Below are positions 1-6,461 of a DNA stretch of 10,429 bases, in pieces. The notes beneath the pieces are model-generated. The model was not told the origin of the DNA. It saw only the letters and a program-made list of their open reading frames with translations, and did not search any database. The number at the start of each line of letters is the position of its first letter. Positions within the stretch are counted from its first letter, which is position 1. The DNA is from Thioalkalivibrio sp. (GTDB lineage Bacteria > Pseudomonadota > Gammaproteobacteria > Ectothiorhodospirales > Ectothiorhodospiraceae), in NCBI GenBank assembly GCA_007136145.1, contig SLHN01000145.1, positions 1 through 10,429 of the forward strand. Direction: 5' to 3'. Position numbers and translations under genes: made by a program.

Positions 1-1252
1 CCGCCGTGACCGCGCGGATCCGGTCCACGTACTCGTCCGCGACCTGCCAGCCCAATCCGACGGTCTGCAGCATCCCCAGCTCGAAAGCCTGCGAACGGAT
101 CGAATCGCGCCGGAAGATTTCCTGCGCGATCACCCGAGCCTGCACCCGCTGCAGCTCGCTCTCGTCGATAGGATCGTTTTTCAAACGCTCGATTTCGTCC
201 AGCAATGCCTGCTCCAGGGTTTCTATGTCGGTGTTCGCTGTCGGCACCGCAGCGATGGTAAACAGGGAATCCAGCCGACTGAAAGCGCTGTAACGCGCCG
301 AGGTGCTGCTCGCCAACTCGCGACCCCGAACCAGTCCACGCGCAAACCGGGAGGCGTCGCCGGAGTCGAGCACGCCGGCAGCGACGATCAGCGCGTAGGC
401 ATCCACCGGGTCGTCCAGGGTGATCAGCACCGGGGTTTTCCAACCCGTGATCAGATACGGCAGTTCCGCGGGGATACGCATGGTGACGCGGCGTTCGCCC
501 CGCTGCGGCGTCTCCACTCGAGGCTTCCGAAGCGGCAGCTCGCGCGCCGGGATGTGACCGTAATGCCGCTCCGCGGCGGCGATCACCGCCTCCGGGTCGA
601 CATCGCCGACGACCACCACCACGGCGTTGTTCGGTGCATACCACTGCGCATACCAGTCACGGAGATCGTCGACCGTGTAGGCCTCGATGTCACTCATCCA
701 GCCGATGATCGGGTGACCATAGGGCTGGTTGAAGAAGGCGGTGGCATGGAACTGTTCGCTCAACAGCGAGTTGGGGCGATCCTCGGTGGTGAGACGCCGT
801 TCCTCGATCACCACGCGCCGCTCGGGCAGGAATTCCTCGTCGGTGAGTTTGAGCGCATGCATGCGCTCGGCTTCCATCGCCATCACGGTTTCCCAGTGCT
901 CGCTGCCGACGACCTGAAAGTAACCGGTGTAGTCACGCCCGGTGAACGCGTTTTCCCGCCCCCCGAGGCTGGCAACGATGCGCGAGAATTCACCCGGTGG
1001 ATACTTTTCGCTGCCCTTGAACATCATGTGCTCGAGCATGTGCGAAATGCCGGTGATGCCACTGTGTTCGTCCATCGACCCGACCCGGTACCACACCTGA
1101 TTGGTCACCACGGGGGCCCGGGGATCCGCGAGTACCAGGACCGTCAGACCATTTTCCAGGCGGTGCTCGACCACGTCGGCGACGACGGTGGAGTGGAACA
1201 CGGCCAGCAGGGCCAGAACCCACAGCAGCCGGGGAAACAGGCATCTCATCAT
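1..1252 (-). CDS. M16 family zinc metallopeptidase, exported (C-terminus cut by window edge)
   Basis: This is a peptidase of the pitrilysin/insulinase (M16) family. The 417 visible residues begin with a signal peptide (MMRCLFPRLLWVLALLAVF, cleavage probably near residue 25), so the protein acts in the periplasm or at the membrane. The inverted zinc motif HMLEH is at residues 71-75. The third metal ligand is expected at the glutamate pair 150-151 (VVIEERR), about 76 residues further on as in the family. The stretch GGRENAFTGRDYTGYF (97-112) is also typical of the M16 catalytic half. The second half-domain continues to the edge without a stop codon, so the gene is truncated only by the window. 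The start is the first of two adjacent ATGs, with GAGG seven bases upstream. The gene is divergent from ftsY; M16 genes are commonly found next to ftsY in gammaproteobacteria, often as pairs. The substrate is unknown. Confidence 0.93.
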   Translation of the reverse strand, partial: MMRCLFPRLLWVLALLAVFHSTVVADVVEHRLENGLTVLVLADPRAPVVTNQVWYRVGSMDEHSGITGISHMLEHMMFKGSEKYPPGEFSRIVASLGGRENAFTGRDYTGYFQVVGSEHWETVMAMEAERMHALKLTDEEFLPERRVVIEERRLTTEDRPNSLLSEQFHATAFFNQPYGHPIIGWMSDIEAYTVDDLRDWYAQWYAPNNAVVVVVGDVDPEAVIAAAERHYGHIPARELPLRKPRVETPQRGERRVTMRIPAELPYLITGWKTPVLITLDDPVDAYALIVAAGVLDSGDASRFARGLVRGRELASSTSARYSAFSRLDSLFTIAAVPTANTDIETLEQALLDEIERLKNDPIDESELQRVQARVIAQEIFRRDSIRSQAFELGMLQTVGLGWQVADEYVDRIRAVTA

Positions 1253-1304
1253 GTTCAATCCTCGTGATAGCATTGCCGAACCTTATGCCTTGACCATCGC
1301 CAAC

Positions 1305-2279
1305 ATGTTCGGTTTCCGAAAAAAAGAGATTCCAGCCACCGAAACCCCGGAACGCTCCGGATTATTCCAGCGCCTGCGCAAGGGCCTGGCCAAAACCGGG
1401 AAGGTGCTGAACACCGATATCGGCGAGTTGCTGCGCCGCAAGATCGATGACGATCTGTTCGAGGAACTCGAGGAGCGCCTGCTGCTGGCGGACGTCGGCG
1501 TCGATGCGACCAGGCGCATCATGGACCAGATCACCCGCGCGGTGAAACGCAACGAACTCCGTGACGCCGATGCCCTGATGCAGGCCCTCGAACGCGCAAT
1601 GACCGAGATACTCGCGCCCGTGGAACAACCGCTTCTGATCGAAACGGGCAGGTCCAAGCCGTTCTCGATCCTCGTGGTGGGAATCAACGGCGCCGGGAAG
1701 ACCACCACCATCGGCAAGCTGGCGCACCACCTGCGCGCGGAGGATTACTCCGTACTCCTCGCAGCCGGCGACACCTTCCGCGCCGCCGCGGTCGAACAGC
1801 TCCAGACCTGGGGCGAGCGGAACAACGTATCGGTGATTGCGCAGGGAACCGGCGCCGACTCGGCGTCGGTCGTTTTCGACGCGCTGCAGGCCGCGCAATC
1901 CCGCCGCACCGACGTGATGATCGCGGACACCGCGGGTCGCCTGCACACTCAGCACAACCTGATGGACGAAATCCGCAAGGTCAAGCGGGTGATGGGACGT
2001 CTCGATACCGAGGCTCCGAGCGAGGTTCTGATGGTCATCGACGGCGGTACCGGACAGAACGCGATCAACCAGGTCCGCCAGTTTCACGAAGCCCTGGGAG
2101 TCACCGGACTGGTGGTCACCAAACTCGACGGCACCGCCCGAGGGGGTGTGCTGTTTGCACTGGCCGAGCAATTGGGGATCCCGGTTCGCTTCATCGGCGT
2201 TGGCGAAAAGGCCGAGGATCTCCAGCCCTTTGAAGCCCGCGCGTTCGTGCGTGCCCTGCTGAACCGCGAGACCGACTGA
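1305..2279 (+). CDS. ftsY: Signal recognition particle receptor GTPase FtsY
   Basis: FtsY is the SRP receptor at the inner membrane; with Ffh-4.5S RNA it docks translating ribosomes at the Sec translocon. The 324-residue product has a short charged N-terminus (the acidic A domain of E. coli is nearly absent), an N domain (about 20-105) and the G domain. GTPase motifs are in order: GINGAGKTTT (126-135), DTFRAAA (156-162), DTAGR (208-212), TKLDGTARGG (272-281) and GVGEKAEDLQPF (298-309). The usual DAxTGQNA is DGGTGQNA here (246-253), a mild variation. The start MFGFRKKE was chosen because it begins like other FtsY proteins. No good ribosome binding site precedes it, and an in-frame ATG at 1251, overlapping the start codon of the divergent peptidase, would add 18 residues. 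It is the first gene of a probable ftsY-ftsE-ftsX operon. Confidence 0.97.
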   Translation: MFGFRKKEIPATETPERSGLFQRLRKGLAKTGKVLNTDIGELLRRKIDDDLFEELEERLLLADVGVDATRRIMDQITRAVKRNELRDADALMQALERAMTEILAPVEQPLLIETGRSKPFSILVVGINGAGKTTTIGKLAHHLRAEDYSVLLAAGDTFRAAAVEQLQTWGERNNVSVIAQGTGADSASVVFDALQAAQSRRTDVMIADTAGRLHTQHNLMDEIRKVKRVMGRLDTEAPSEVLMVIDGGTGQNAINQVRQFHEALGVTGLVVTKLDGTARGGVLFALAEQLGIPVRFIGVGEKAEDLQPFEARAFVRALLNRETD

Positions 2280-2289
2280 GGCGACGCCA

Positions 2290-2973
2290 GTGATCCGGCT
2301 GCAGCGCGTAACCAAGCGTTTCGATGGTGGCACCGAGGCTTTGAACAATGTCAGCCTGCGGGTGGACGTCGGTGCCCTGGCCTTTCTCACCGGACCATCC
2401 GGCGCCGGCAAGAGCACCCTGCTGCGCCTGATCGCACGCCTGGAACGACCCACCCGCGGGCGGATCATGGTCAACGGCAAGGACCTCGACACCCTGCCCA
2501 GACGCGAGGTACCCCAGTTTCGACGCAGCATCGGCCTGGTTTTCCAGGACCACCGGTTACTGCTCGACCGCCGGGTGCATGCGAACGTTGCCCTGCCGCT
2601 GGAGATTCTCGGCTACCGGCGTACCGAGGCACGCAAACGCGTTCGCGCGGCGCTGGACAAGGTAGGACTGCTGCAGAAAGAGAATGCCTGGCCACAGACC
2701 CTGTCGGCCGGGGAACAACAACGGGTGGGTATTGCCCGGGCGATCGTCCACCGGCCGGCACTGCTGCTCGCTGATGAACCCACGGGCAACCTCGACCCCA
2801 AACTCTCGCGCGAGATCATGGAGTTGTTCCTCGATTTCAATCGCGTTGGCGTCACCGCGCTAATTGCCAGCCACAATCTGGAACTGATCACGGAGTTCGG
2901 CAGGCCCATGCTGCACCTGGAGAACGGCAACCTGGAGGCGCGCCACGTGAAGCCGGGGCACAGCGCGGGATGA
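2290..2973 (+). CDS. ftsE: Cell division ABC transporter ATP-binding protein FtsE
   Basis: FtsE is the cytoplasmic ATPase of the FtsEX complex, which uses ATP hydrolysis to signal through FtsX to periplasmic activators of cell-wall hydrolases at the division septum. The 227 residues have normal length. Visible motifs are Walker A GPSGAGKST (35-43), Q-loop LVFQDHRLL (83-91), the signature LSAGEQQR (138-145), Walker B LLLADEPTGNLD (158-169) and an H-loop written ASHN. The signature has Ala where most ABC proteins have Gly (LSGGE), and the H-loop has Asn after the His where Asp is common; neither removes a catalytic residue. The start is GTG, ten bases after the ftsY stop, with GAGG overlapping that stop (TGAGG). 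The stop codon overlaps the ftsX start. Confidence 0.96.
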   Translation: MIRLQRVTKRFDGGTEALNNVSLRVDVGALAFLTGPSGAGKSTLLRLIARLERPTRGRIMVNGKDLDTLPRREVPQFRRSIGLVFQDHRLLLDRRVHANVALPLEILGYRRTEARKRVRAALDKVGLLQKENAWPQTLSAGEQQRVGIARAIVHRPALLLADEPTGNLDPKLSREIMELFLDFNRVGVTALIASHNLELITEFGRPMLHLENGNLEARHVKPGHSAG

Positions 2974-3893
2974 AGGACGCCCAGGAGCGTGCTGGGTGCA
3001 TGGAGGCGTGGCTGCATAATCACGCCGAGGCCGCGCGCCGCAGCCTGGCGCGCAGGCTGTACGCTCCGGGGCAGAGCCTGATCCTGATCGCGGTTCTCGG
3101 GTTCATTCTCGCCCTGCCGGCCTACCTTTGGCTGCTTCTTGACAATGCCAGGGCGCTTTCAGCGGACGTCGATCACGAACCCCGGATTGCGCTTTATCTG
3201 GACGCGACCGACGCGGATGGTTTGAGGTCCGCGGCCAGCAGAATCAACGCGCTGCCGGGTGTTGCCGAGATCACTCCGATCACCGCCGACGAGGCGTTGG
3301 CCGAGTACCGTGCCAGCCTGCCCGAGCCGACCCTGCTGGACTGGCTGGAAGAAAACCCACTGCCGGCGATCATCGAAATCGTACCGCTGGTGAAAACGCC
3401 CGAGGCAGTACTGGGGCTGGAGGGGCAACTGCAGGCACTGCTACCGGAGGCCACGGTGATCAGTGACCACGAATGGGTACGCCAATTGCAGGCGCTGCAT
3501 GCGGCCGGAATGCGCATCCTTCTGGTGGTCGCGGGACTGTTGGCTCTCGGTATCACGCTGATCCTTGCGATTGCCGCGGCATCGGAGTTGCGAGAGCGAC
3601 ACGAGGAGATCGCGATTTCCCGGATCACGGGCGCCACCGACCGGTTTCTCCGCAGGCCCTCGCTCTATAGTGGACTGTTGTTGGGCTTCGGGGGGGGACT
3701 GTTCAGCCTGCTTCTGCTATGGGCGGGATTCATGCTGACCCGTACCCCCGTCGAGAGCGCGGCGGCGATATTCGGCCTGCCGATGGCCTTCGCCACGCCG
3801 GATGCCGGCATCGGTCTGATTCTCGTGACCACGGGTCTGGTGCTGGGCTGGCTGGGCGCTCGTCTTGGCAGCGCGGCCGCACTCAAGGACTGA
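2970..3893 (+). CDS. ftsX: Cell division protein FtsX (membrane subunit of FtsEX)
   Basis: FtsX is the inner-membrane partner of FtsE and carries a periplasmic domain that recruits activators of peptidoglycan amidases. The 307-residue product shows four membrane helices (about 36-58, 181-204, 233-256 and 279-300), with a large periplasmic domain between the first two (about 60-178). After the second helix comes the cytoplasmic segment SELRERHEEIAISRITGATD, followed by RPSLYSGLLLGF, a well-conserved FtsX region of the FtsX/MacB permease type. The ATG overlaps the ftsE stop as ATGA, implying translational coupling; a second in-frame ATG at 3000 would shorten it by ten residues. The N-terminal region (MEAWLHNHAEAARRSLARR) is amphipathic and basic, as expected for the cytoplasmic end. 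Confidence 0.95.
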   Translation: MKDAQERAGCMEAWLHNHAEAARRSLARRLYAPGQSLILIAVLGFILALPAYLWLLLDNARALSADVDHEPRIALYLDATDADGLRSAASRINALPGVAEITPITADEALAEYRASLPEPTLLDWLEENPLPAIIEIVPLVKTPEAVLGLEGQLQALLPEATVISDHEWVRQLQALHAAGMRILLVVAGLLALGITLILAIAAASELRERHEEIAISRITGATDRFLRRPSLYSGLLLGFGGGLFSLLLLWAGFMLTRTPVESAAAIFGLPMAFATPDAGIGLILVTTGLVLGWLGARLGSAAALKD

Positions 3894-4034
3894 GGAGCAG
3901 CGCCCGATTGAAACCCAGCCACACCCACTGGTCCCGCTGCGTGCCGCGAGGAAAAGCCGAACCGCACCGTTCCCGCCCGCGTTGCGGCCTTCACGGCACC
4001 GCGAGATATTGAGGTCAGGAAGCGCCGAGCAGCG

Positions 4035-4040
4035 TATCAT
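4035..4040 (+). promoter_or_regulatory. Possible upstream -10 element for rpoH
   Basis: The hexamer TATCAT matches the sigma-70 -10 consensus at five of six positions. The best upstream -35 match, TTGAGG at 4009-4014, is 20 bases away, which is longer than optimal. It could be a second rpoH promoter lying outside the CIRCE element, but the match is only suggestive. Confidence 0.25.
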
Positions 4041-4043
4041 TTC

Positions 4044-4061
4044 CCCTTGGATTCCCGAGGG
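4044..4061 (+). repeat. Hairpin between ftsX and rpoH
   Basis: CCCTTGG and CCGAGGG can pair as a 7-bp stem with one G-U wobble and a 4-base loop (ATTC). No T-run follows, so it is not a canonical intrinsic terminator. It may mark the end of the ftsYEX transcript or lie in a longer rpoH leader. Confidence 0.4.
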
Positions 4062-4075
4062 AACCACCGAGCGAT

Positions 4076-4102
4076 TTAGCACTCAAATCCTCCGACTGCT
4101 AA
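4076..4102 (+). promoter_or_regulatory. CIRCE-like HrcA operator upstream of rpoH
   Basis: The left arm TTAGCACTC (4076-4084) matches the CIRCE consensus perfectly. The spacer is exactly nine bases (4085-4093), and the right arm GACTGCTAA (4094-4102) differs from the consensus GAGTGCTAA at one position. CIRCE is the established operator of HrcA, the repressor of groE and dnaK operons, whose activity is modulated by GroEL. Here it lies 31 bases before the rpoH start codon and overlaps a candidate promoter. The site is seen directly; binding by HrcA is inferred, since hrcA is not in this window. Confidence 0.85.
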
Positions 4103-4105
4103 CAT
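4076..4105 (+). promoter_or_regulatory. Candidate rpoH promoter (extended -10) overlapping the CIRCE operator
   Basis: A -35-like TTAGCA (4076-4081, four of six consensus bases) is separated by 18 bases from TAACAT (4100-4105, four of six). The -10 hexamer is preceded by TGC, an extended -10 motif. Transcription would start near 4112, giving a leader of about 22 bases that still contains the rpoH ribosome binding site. Both hexamers fall largely within the CIRCE arms, so a bound repressor would block RNA polymerase. Confidence 0.5.
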
Positions 4106-4133
4106 TGGCAAGGTTTTCAAGGGGGACACCATC

Positions 4134-4997
4134 ATGAGCCAAGCACTGATGCGAACGCCTGTGGACATGCCCGTACCCGTCGGCAACCTCGATCATTACA
4201 TGGCCGCGGTCGGCCGCATCGAGGTACTGAATGCGGAAGAGGAATCGCGGCTCGCCCGCGCCCTGCGTGAACGGCAGGATCTCGATGCGGCGCGGCGTTT
4301 GATTCTGCACAACCTTCGTTTCGTCGTACACATCGCACGCGGGTATTCGGGTTACGGGCTGCCGCTGGGCGACCTGATCCAGGAAGGCAACATCGGCCTG
4401 ATGAAGGCCGTTCGGCGTTTTGATCCGGACCACGGCGTGCGACTGGTCTCGTTTGCCGTGCACTGGATCCGTGCCGAAATCCACGAATTCATTCTGCGCA
4501 ACTGGCGCATCGTCAAGGTCGCGACGACCAAGGCGCAGCGCAAGCTATTCTTCAACCTGCGCCAGGCCAAGAAAAGCCTCGGTTGGCTGAACCCGAGCGA
4601 GGTATCGGTTGTAGCGCGTGACCTCGGCGTACCAGAGAGCGATGTGATCGAGATGGAGAACCGGCTCGCCAGCCGTGACGCCAGCTTTGATCCGGACCCC
4701 TCGGAAGACGATGAGCGTGGCTATCTGGTGCCATCCGAACAACTGTCCGGCTCCCCGGACAGCGATCCCGCGCGGATCATCGAGGATGCCGACTGGGACC
4801 GCCATTACCAGACGCAATTGCAGCAATCGCTTAACGCGCTCGATGCGCGCACGCGCGATATCCTGGTGCGGCGCTACCTGATAGAACCCAAGGCCACACT
4901 GCACGAACTGGCCAGCGAGTACGGCGTATCGGCGGAAAGGATTCGGCAGATCGAGAACCGCGCCTTCAAGAGCCTGCGCGAGGCGCTGTCGGCCTGA
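4134..4997 (+). CDS. rpoH: RNA polymerase heat-shock sigma factor RpoH (sigma-32)
   Basis: RpoH directs RNA polymerase to heat-shock promoters for chaperones and proteases. The 287-residue product is full length and aligns closely with E. coli sigma-32. It contains the conserved LRFVVHIAR and GYGLPLGDLIQEGNIGLMKA segments (region 2, about 61-91), followed by the region 2.3-2.4 segment VRLVSFAVHWIRAEIHEFIL (102-121). It also contains the RpoH box QRKLFFNLR (135-143), which distinguishes this family from other sigma factors, and a C-terminal region 4.2 helix-turn-helix (about 254-280, with YGVSAERIRQIENRA). The start is ATG with a strong AAGGGGG ribosome binding site eight bases upstream. It is separated from ftsX by 240 bases with its own promoter signals, including a CIRCE operator. 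Any thermosensing mRNA structure like that of E. coli rpoH cannot be judged by eye. Confidence 0.98.
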   Translation: MSQALMRTPVDMPVPVGNLDHYMAAVGRIEVLNAEEESRLARALRERQDLDAARRLILHNLRFVVHIARGYSGYGLPLGDLIQEGNIGLMKAVRRFDPDHGVRLVSFAVHWIRAEIHEFILRNWRIVKVATTKAQRKLFFNLRQAKKSLGWLNPSEVSVVARDLGVPESDVIEMENRLASRDASFDPDPSEDDERGYLVPSEQLSGSPDSDPARIIEDADWDRHYQTQLQQSLNALDARTRDILVRRYLIEPKATLHELASEYGVSAERIRQIENRAFKSLREALSA

Positions 4998-5024
4998 CGA
5001 TCGCCCCAACCCGACCCCAACCCC

Positions 5025-5115
5025 TGTAGCAGCGAGCCTGCCCGCGAACGCGCGGCAGGCGCGGCCGACGCCGTGGCTTCCAGCGCGGCTTCGCTGCGCG
5101 GGGCGCGCTCCTACA
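5025..5115. repeat. REP/BIME-like inverted repeat pair
   Basis: The element starts with TGTAGCAGCGAGCCTGCC on the plus strand and ends with the inverted counterpart, reading TGTAGGAGCGCGCC on the minus strand. Such TGTAGGAGCG...CGCGAA heads are typical of REP sequences of Pseudomonas and related gammaproteobacteria, and two in opposite orientation form a BIME. The left unit contains a perfect stem (GCCTGCC with GGCAGGC, 5036-5061 region), and the right unit a GCGC-stemmed hairpin around a TTCG loop. It lies between convergent genes, the usual REP location, and may stabilise or end both transcripts. Confidence 0.75.
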
Positions 5116-5467
5116 CGGTCGGGCAAGTTACCGGTGCCCCCGCATGACCAACGGTCACTGGCGTCTGCTCGGGCATCAGCCGCGGCAGCACGAAGACCAC
5201 CGCAAGTGCGACCATAATCACCCCCAGGGCAAGCCAGCGTCGCAGCTTTTCCGACGGCACGAGCACGGGTTCCAGTCGCATCATGACCCAGATCACAAGC
5301 GCGGGCGCCAGCCACAGTGTCCACCATGACAGGTCCAGCGGTGCCAATCCCCCGCGGATAAGATCCGGTGCCGACAAGCCGATCATGGTGAGCAGGAAGA
5401 CCAGCGCCAGGGTCAGGCTGCGTCCCCGGATCGCCCCCCATAGCCAACGCAGATCGAAAGGGTTCAT
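5111..5467 (-). CDS. Small inner-membrane protein of unknown function (118 residues)
   Basis: I do not recognise the family. The protein has three likely membrane helices (about 16-33, 44-64 and 77-97) with basic residues between helices 2 and 3 (KLRRW). It starts MNPFDLRWLWGAIRGR, a plausible cytoplasmic N-terminus. A GGAG lies about ten bases before the ATG. The distribution of hydrophobic segments and charges argues for a real gene. The last codons and the TAG stop lie in the REP-like element: the stop is the TAG of its TGTAGGAG head. The C-terminal tail (GHAGAPVTCPTV) is therefore poorly defined and may have been altered by REP insertion. The gene is convergent with rpoH. Confidence 0.65.
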   Translation of the reverse strand: MNPFDLRWLWGAIRGRSLTLALVFLLTMIGLSAPDLIRGGLAPLDLSWWTLWLAPALVIWVMMRLEPVLVPSEKLRRWLALGVIMVALAVVFVLPRLMPEQTPVTVGHAGAPVTCPTV

Positions 5468-5800
5468 CGAACGACATGCTCCGGGTGCGCATCAGGCGCC
5501 ATTCTCGCCGGCTCGGCGCGGGCTGCCAAGCTACCCGCGATGGCACGAACCCGGAGGTAAAACCCTCCCCTTTCGGCGGTGCGCACGCAACGCCACATGT
5601 TAAGTTGCTATTCTTCCACGCATGCGCGGCATTGGCTTCGATTACAACAAACGAACACCGGTTACACGGCGGGACGTTCCGCTTCAACCCCGGTCGCAGG
5701 CCCTCAACTCGTGGGTATCCGCAAGGTGCTGCGAATGCCCTTCACTGCCCGGTAGCCTCGGGGTCGTACAACCCGACTCCGTTGCCCCGCGAGACGGTGA
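5468..5800. other. Intergenic region between two divergent hypothetical genes
   Basis: No convincing gene is present; short open frames here have arginine/proline-rich, unnatural compositions. A more AT-rich patch at about 5598-5660 stands out and is the likeliest site for divergent promoters, but I could not match a good -35/-10 pair on either strand. The 5' part of the plus-strand transcript would contain the hairpin described at 5759-5781. No tRNA fold was found. Confidence 0.5.
5759..5781 (+). repeat. Leader hairpin before the 199-residue hypothetical gene
   Basis: CGGGGTCG and CGACTCCG pair over eight positions with one G-U wobble around a 7-base loop, ending 19 bases before the start codon at 5801. 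No T-run follows. It could affect translation or stability of the mRNA, or be chance in GC-rich DNA. Confidence 0.4.
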
Positions 5801-6400
5801 ATGAGCGATCCGGATTCCAGGAGGCTCGATGAACTCTGGCCTACAGCGGATTATCTGCGGCAAGTCGAGGCGCTGCGTGCCGCCATCGGTAACACCGTCT
5901 ATCTGGTCGAGCTCGCGGCCACACCGATCAGCCTGGGCGTACGCCAGACCGGGCAGGCTCATGTGTTGCTGGATGTGATCACGTTCCCGCGTCCGAATCC
6001 GGCAAACGGCCTTGCACCCCATATGATCATTCTTGACGATGGTCGGGGCATCAACCTCGGCCAGATCATTCGCATCAGTCTTGATCAGCCATTTGATCCG
6101 TCATCGGCGAAGATCGTTTACCAGGACGAGGAGCTGCGTCAGCAGCTTCTGCTGCGCGAACGCAGGCTTTCCAGGAAATTCATCGCGGAACGCGCAAGGC
6201 AGCTTCTGGGCCAGGCTCTGGGCCAAGCCGAGCCGCTATCCCTGAAAGATTCCCGACAGGAACAGCGGCGGATATCAATCGGCGAAGAGAATCACCGAAA
6301 AGAAACTGAGCCACGAAAAGACGATCAGCAGAATGATCAGCGTAAGAGGGAGATTTTCGAAGGTAAACCAGTCGCGCATGGTCGGCGATCCCGTGAATGA
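5801..6400 (+). CDS. Hypothetical soluble protein (199 residues; C-terminal tail uncertain)
   Basis: The function is unknown and I recognise no domain. Residues 1-150 look like a genuine soluble protein: a helical start (RRLDELWPTADYLRQVEAL), then alternating beta-type segments (NTVYLVELAATPISLGV, HVLLDVITF, PHMIILDDGRGINLGQIIRI), then a helical, basic region (EELRQQLLLRERRLSRKF, IAERARQLLGQALGQ). There are no signal peptide or membrane segments. The tail from about residue 159 is almost purely charged and polar (EENHRKETEPRKDDQQNDQRKR). It lies codon-for-codon opposite a hydrophobic minus-strand frame, so it may be a by-product of that gene. A TGA directly precedes the ATG in frame, fixing the upstream limit; the ribosome binding site is weak. 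An AGGAGG at 5819-5824 lies inside the gene. Confidence 0.6.
   Translation: MSDPDSRRLDELWPTADYLRQVEALRAAIGNTVYLVELAATPISLGVRQTGQAHVLLDVITFPRPNPANGLAPHMIILDDGRGINLGQIIRISLDQPFDPSSAKIVYQDEELRQQLLLRERRLSRKFIAERARQLLGQALGQAEPLSLKDSRQEQRRISIGEENHRKETEPRKDDQQNDQRKREIFEGKPVAHGRRSRE
6275..6379 (-). CDS. Small single-helix membrane protein downstream of ccoS (34 residues)
   Basis: The frame begins MRDWFTFENLPLTLIILLIV and ends SVILFAD, giving an aromatic N-terminal head and one long hydrophobic helix (about 10-32). Small hydrophobic subunits or assembly factors are typical of terminal oxidases (CcoQ, CcoM and CydX are known examples), and this one is the last frame of the fixH-ccoI-ccoS run, 82 bases after ccoS. 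By hand count, 23 of its 34 codons end in G or C, against 15 of 35 for the opposing plus-strand frame, which favours coding on this strand. The ribosome binding site is weak (GGGAT about nine bases upstream). I cannot assign it to CcoM or another named family; it may also be a chance hydrophobic frame. Confidence 0.5.
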   Translation of the reverse strand: MRDWFTFENLPLTLIILLIVFSWLSFFSVILFAD

Positions 6401-6461
6401 CTTTTGCTGGAAGGTTATGCCTAACCCCGGCACGAAGCAAGAAACACCCGCTGCTCGGTTT

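Noticed and set aside
554..1267. 237-codon plus-strand frame opposite the M16 peptidase
   Set aside because: It is the antisense of the zinc-site region of the peptidase; the histidine-rich composition comes from complementing Val/Met codons and is not a metal-binding protein.
1362..2531. 389-codon minus-strand frame opposite ftsY and ftsE
   Set aside because: It covers two well-identified genes in antisense and gives no recognisable domains.
3894..4133. Small open frames on both strands between ftsX and rpoH
   Set aside because: Their products are Arg/Pro/Ser-rich, overlap flanking genes, and the region is better explained by promoter and operator signals.
5819..5975. Perfect AGGAGG followed after four bases by ATG (5829)
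   Set aside because: The frame it opens ends after 49 codons (CCWM then stop) with an unnatural composition and lies inside the better-supported 199-residue gene in another frame.
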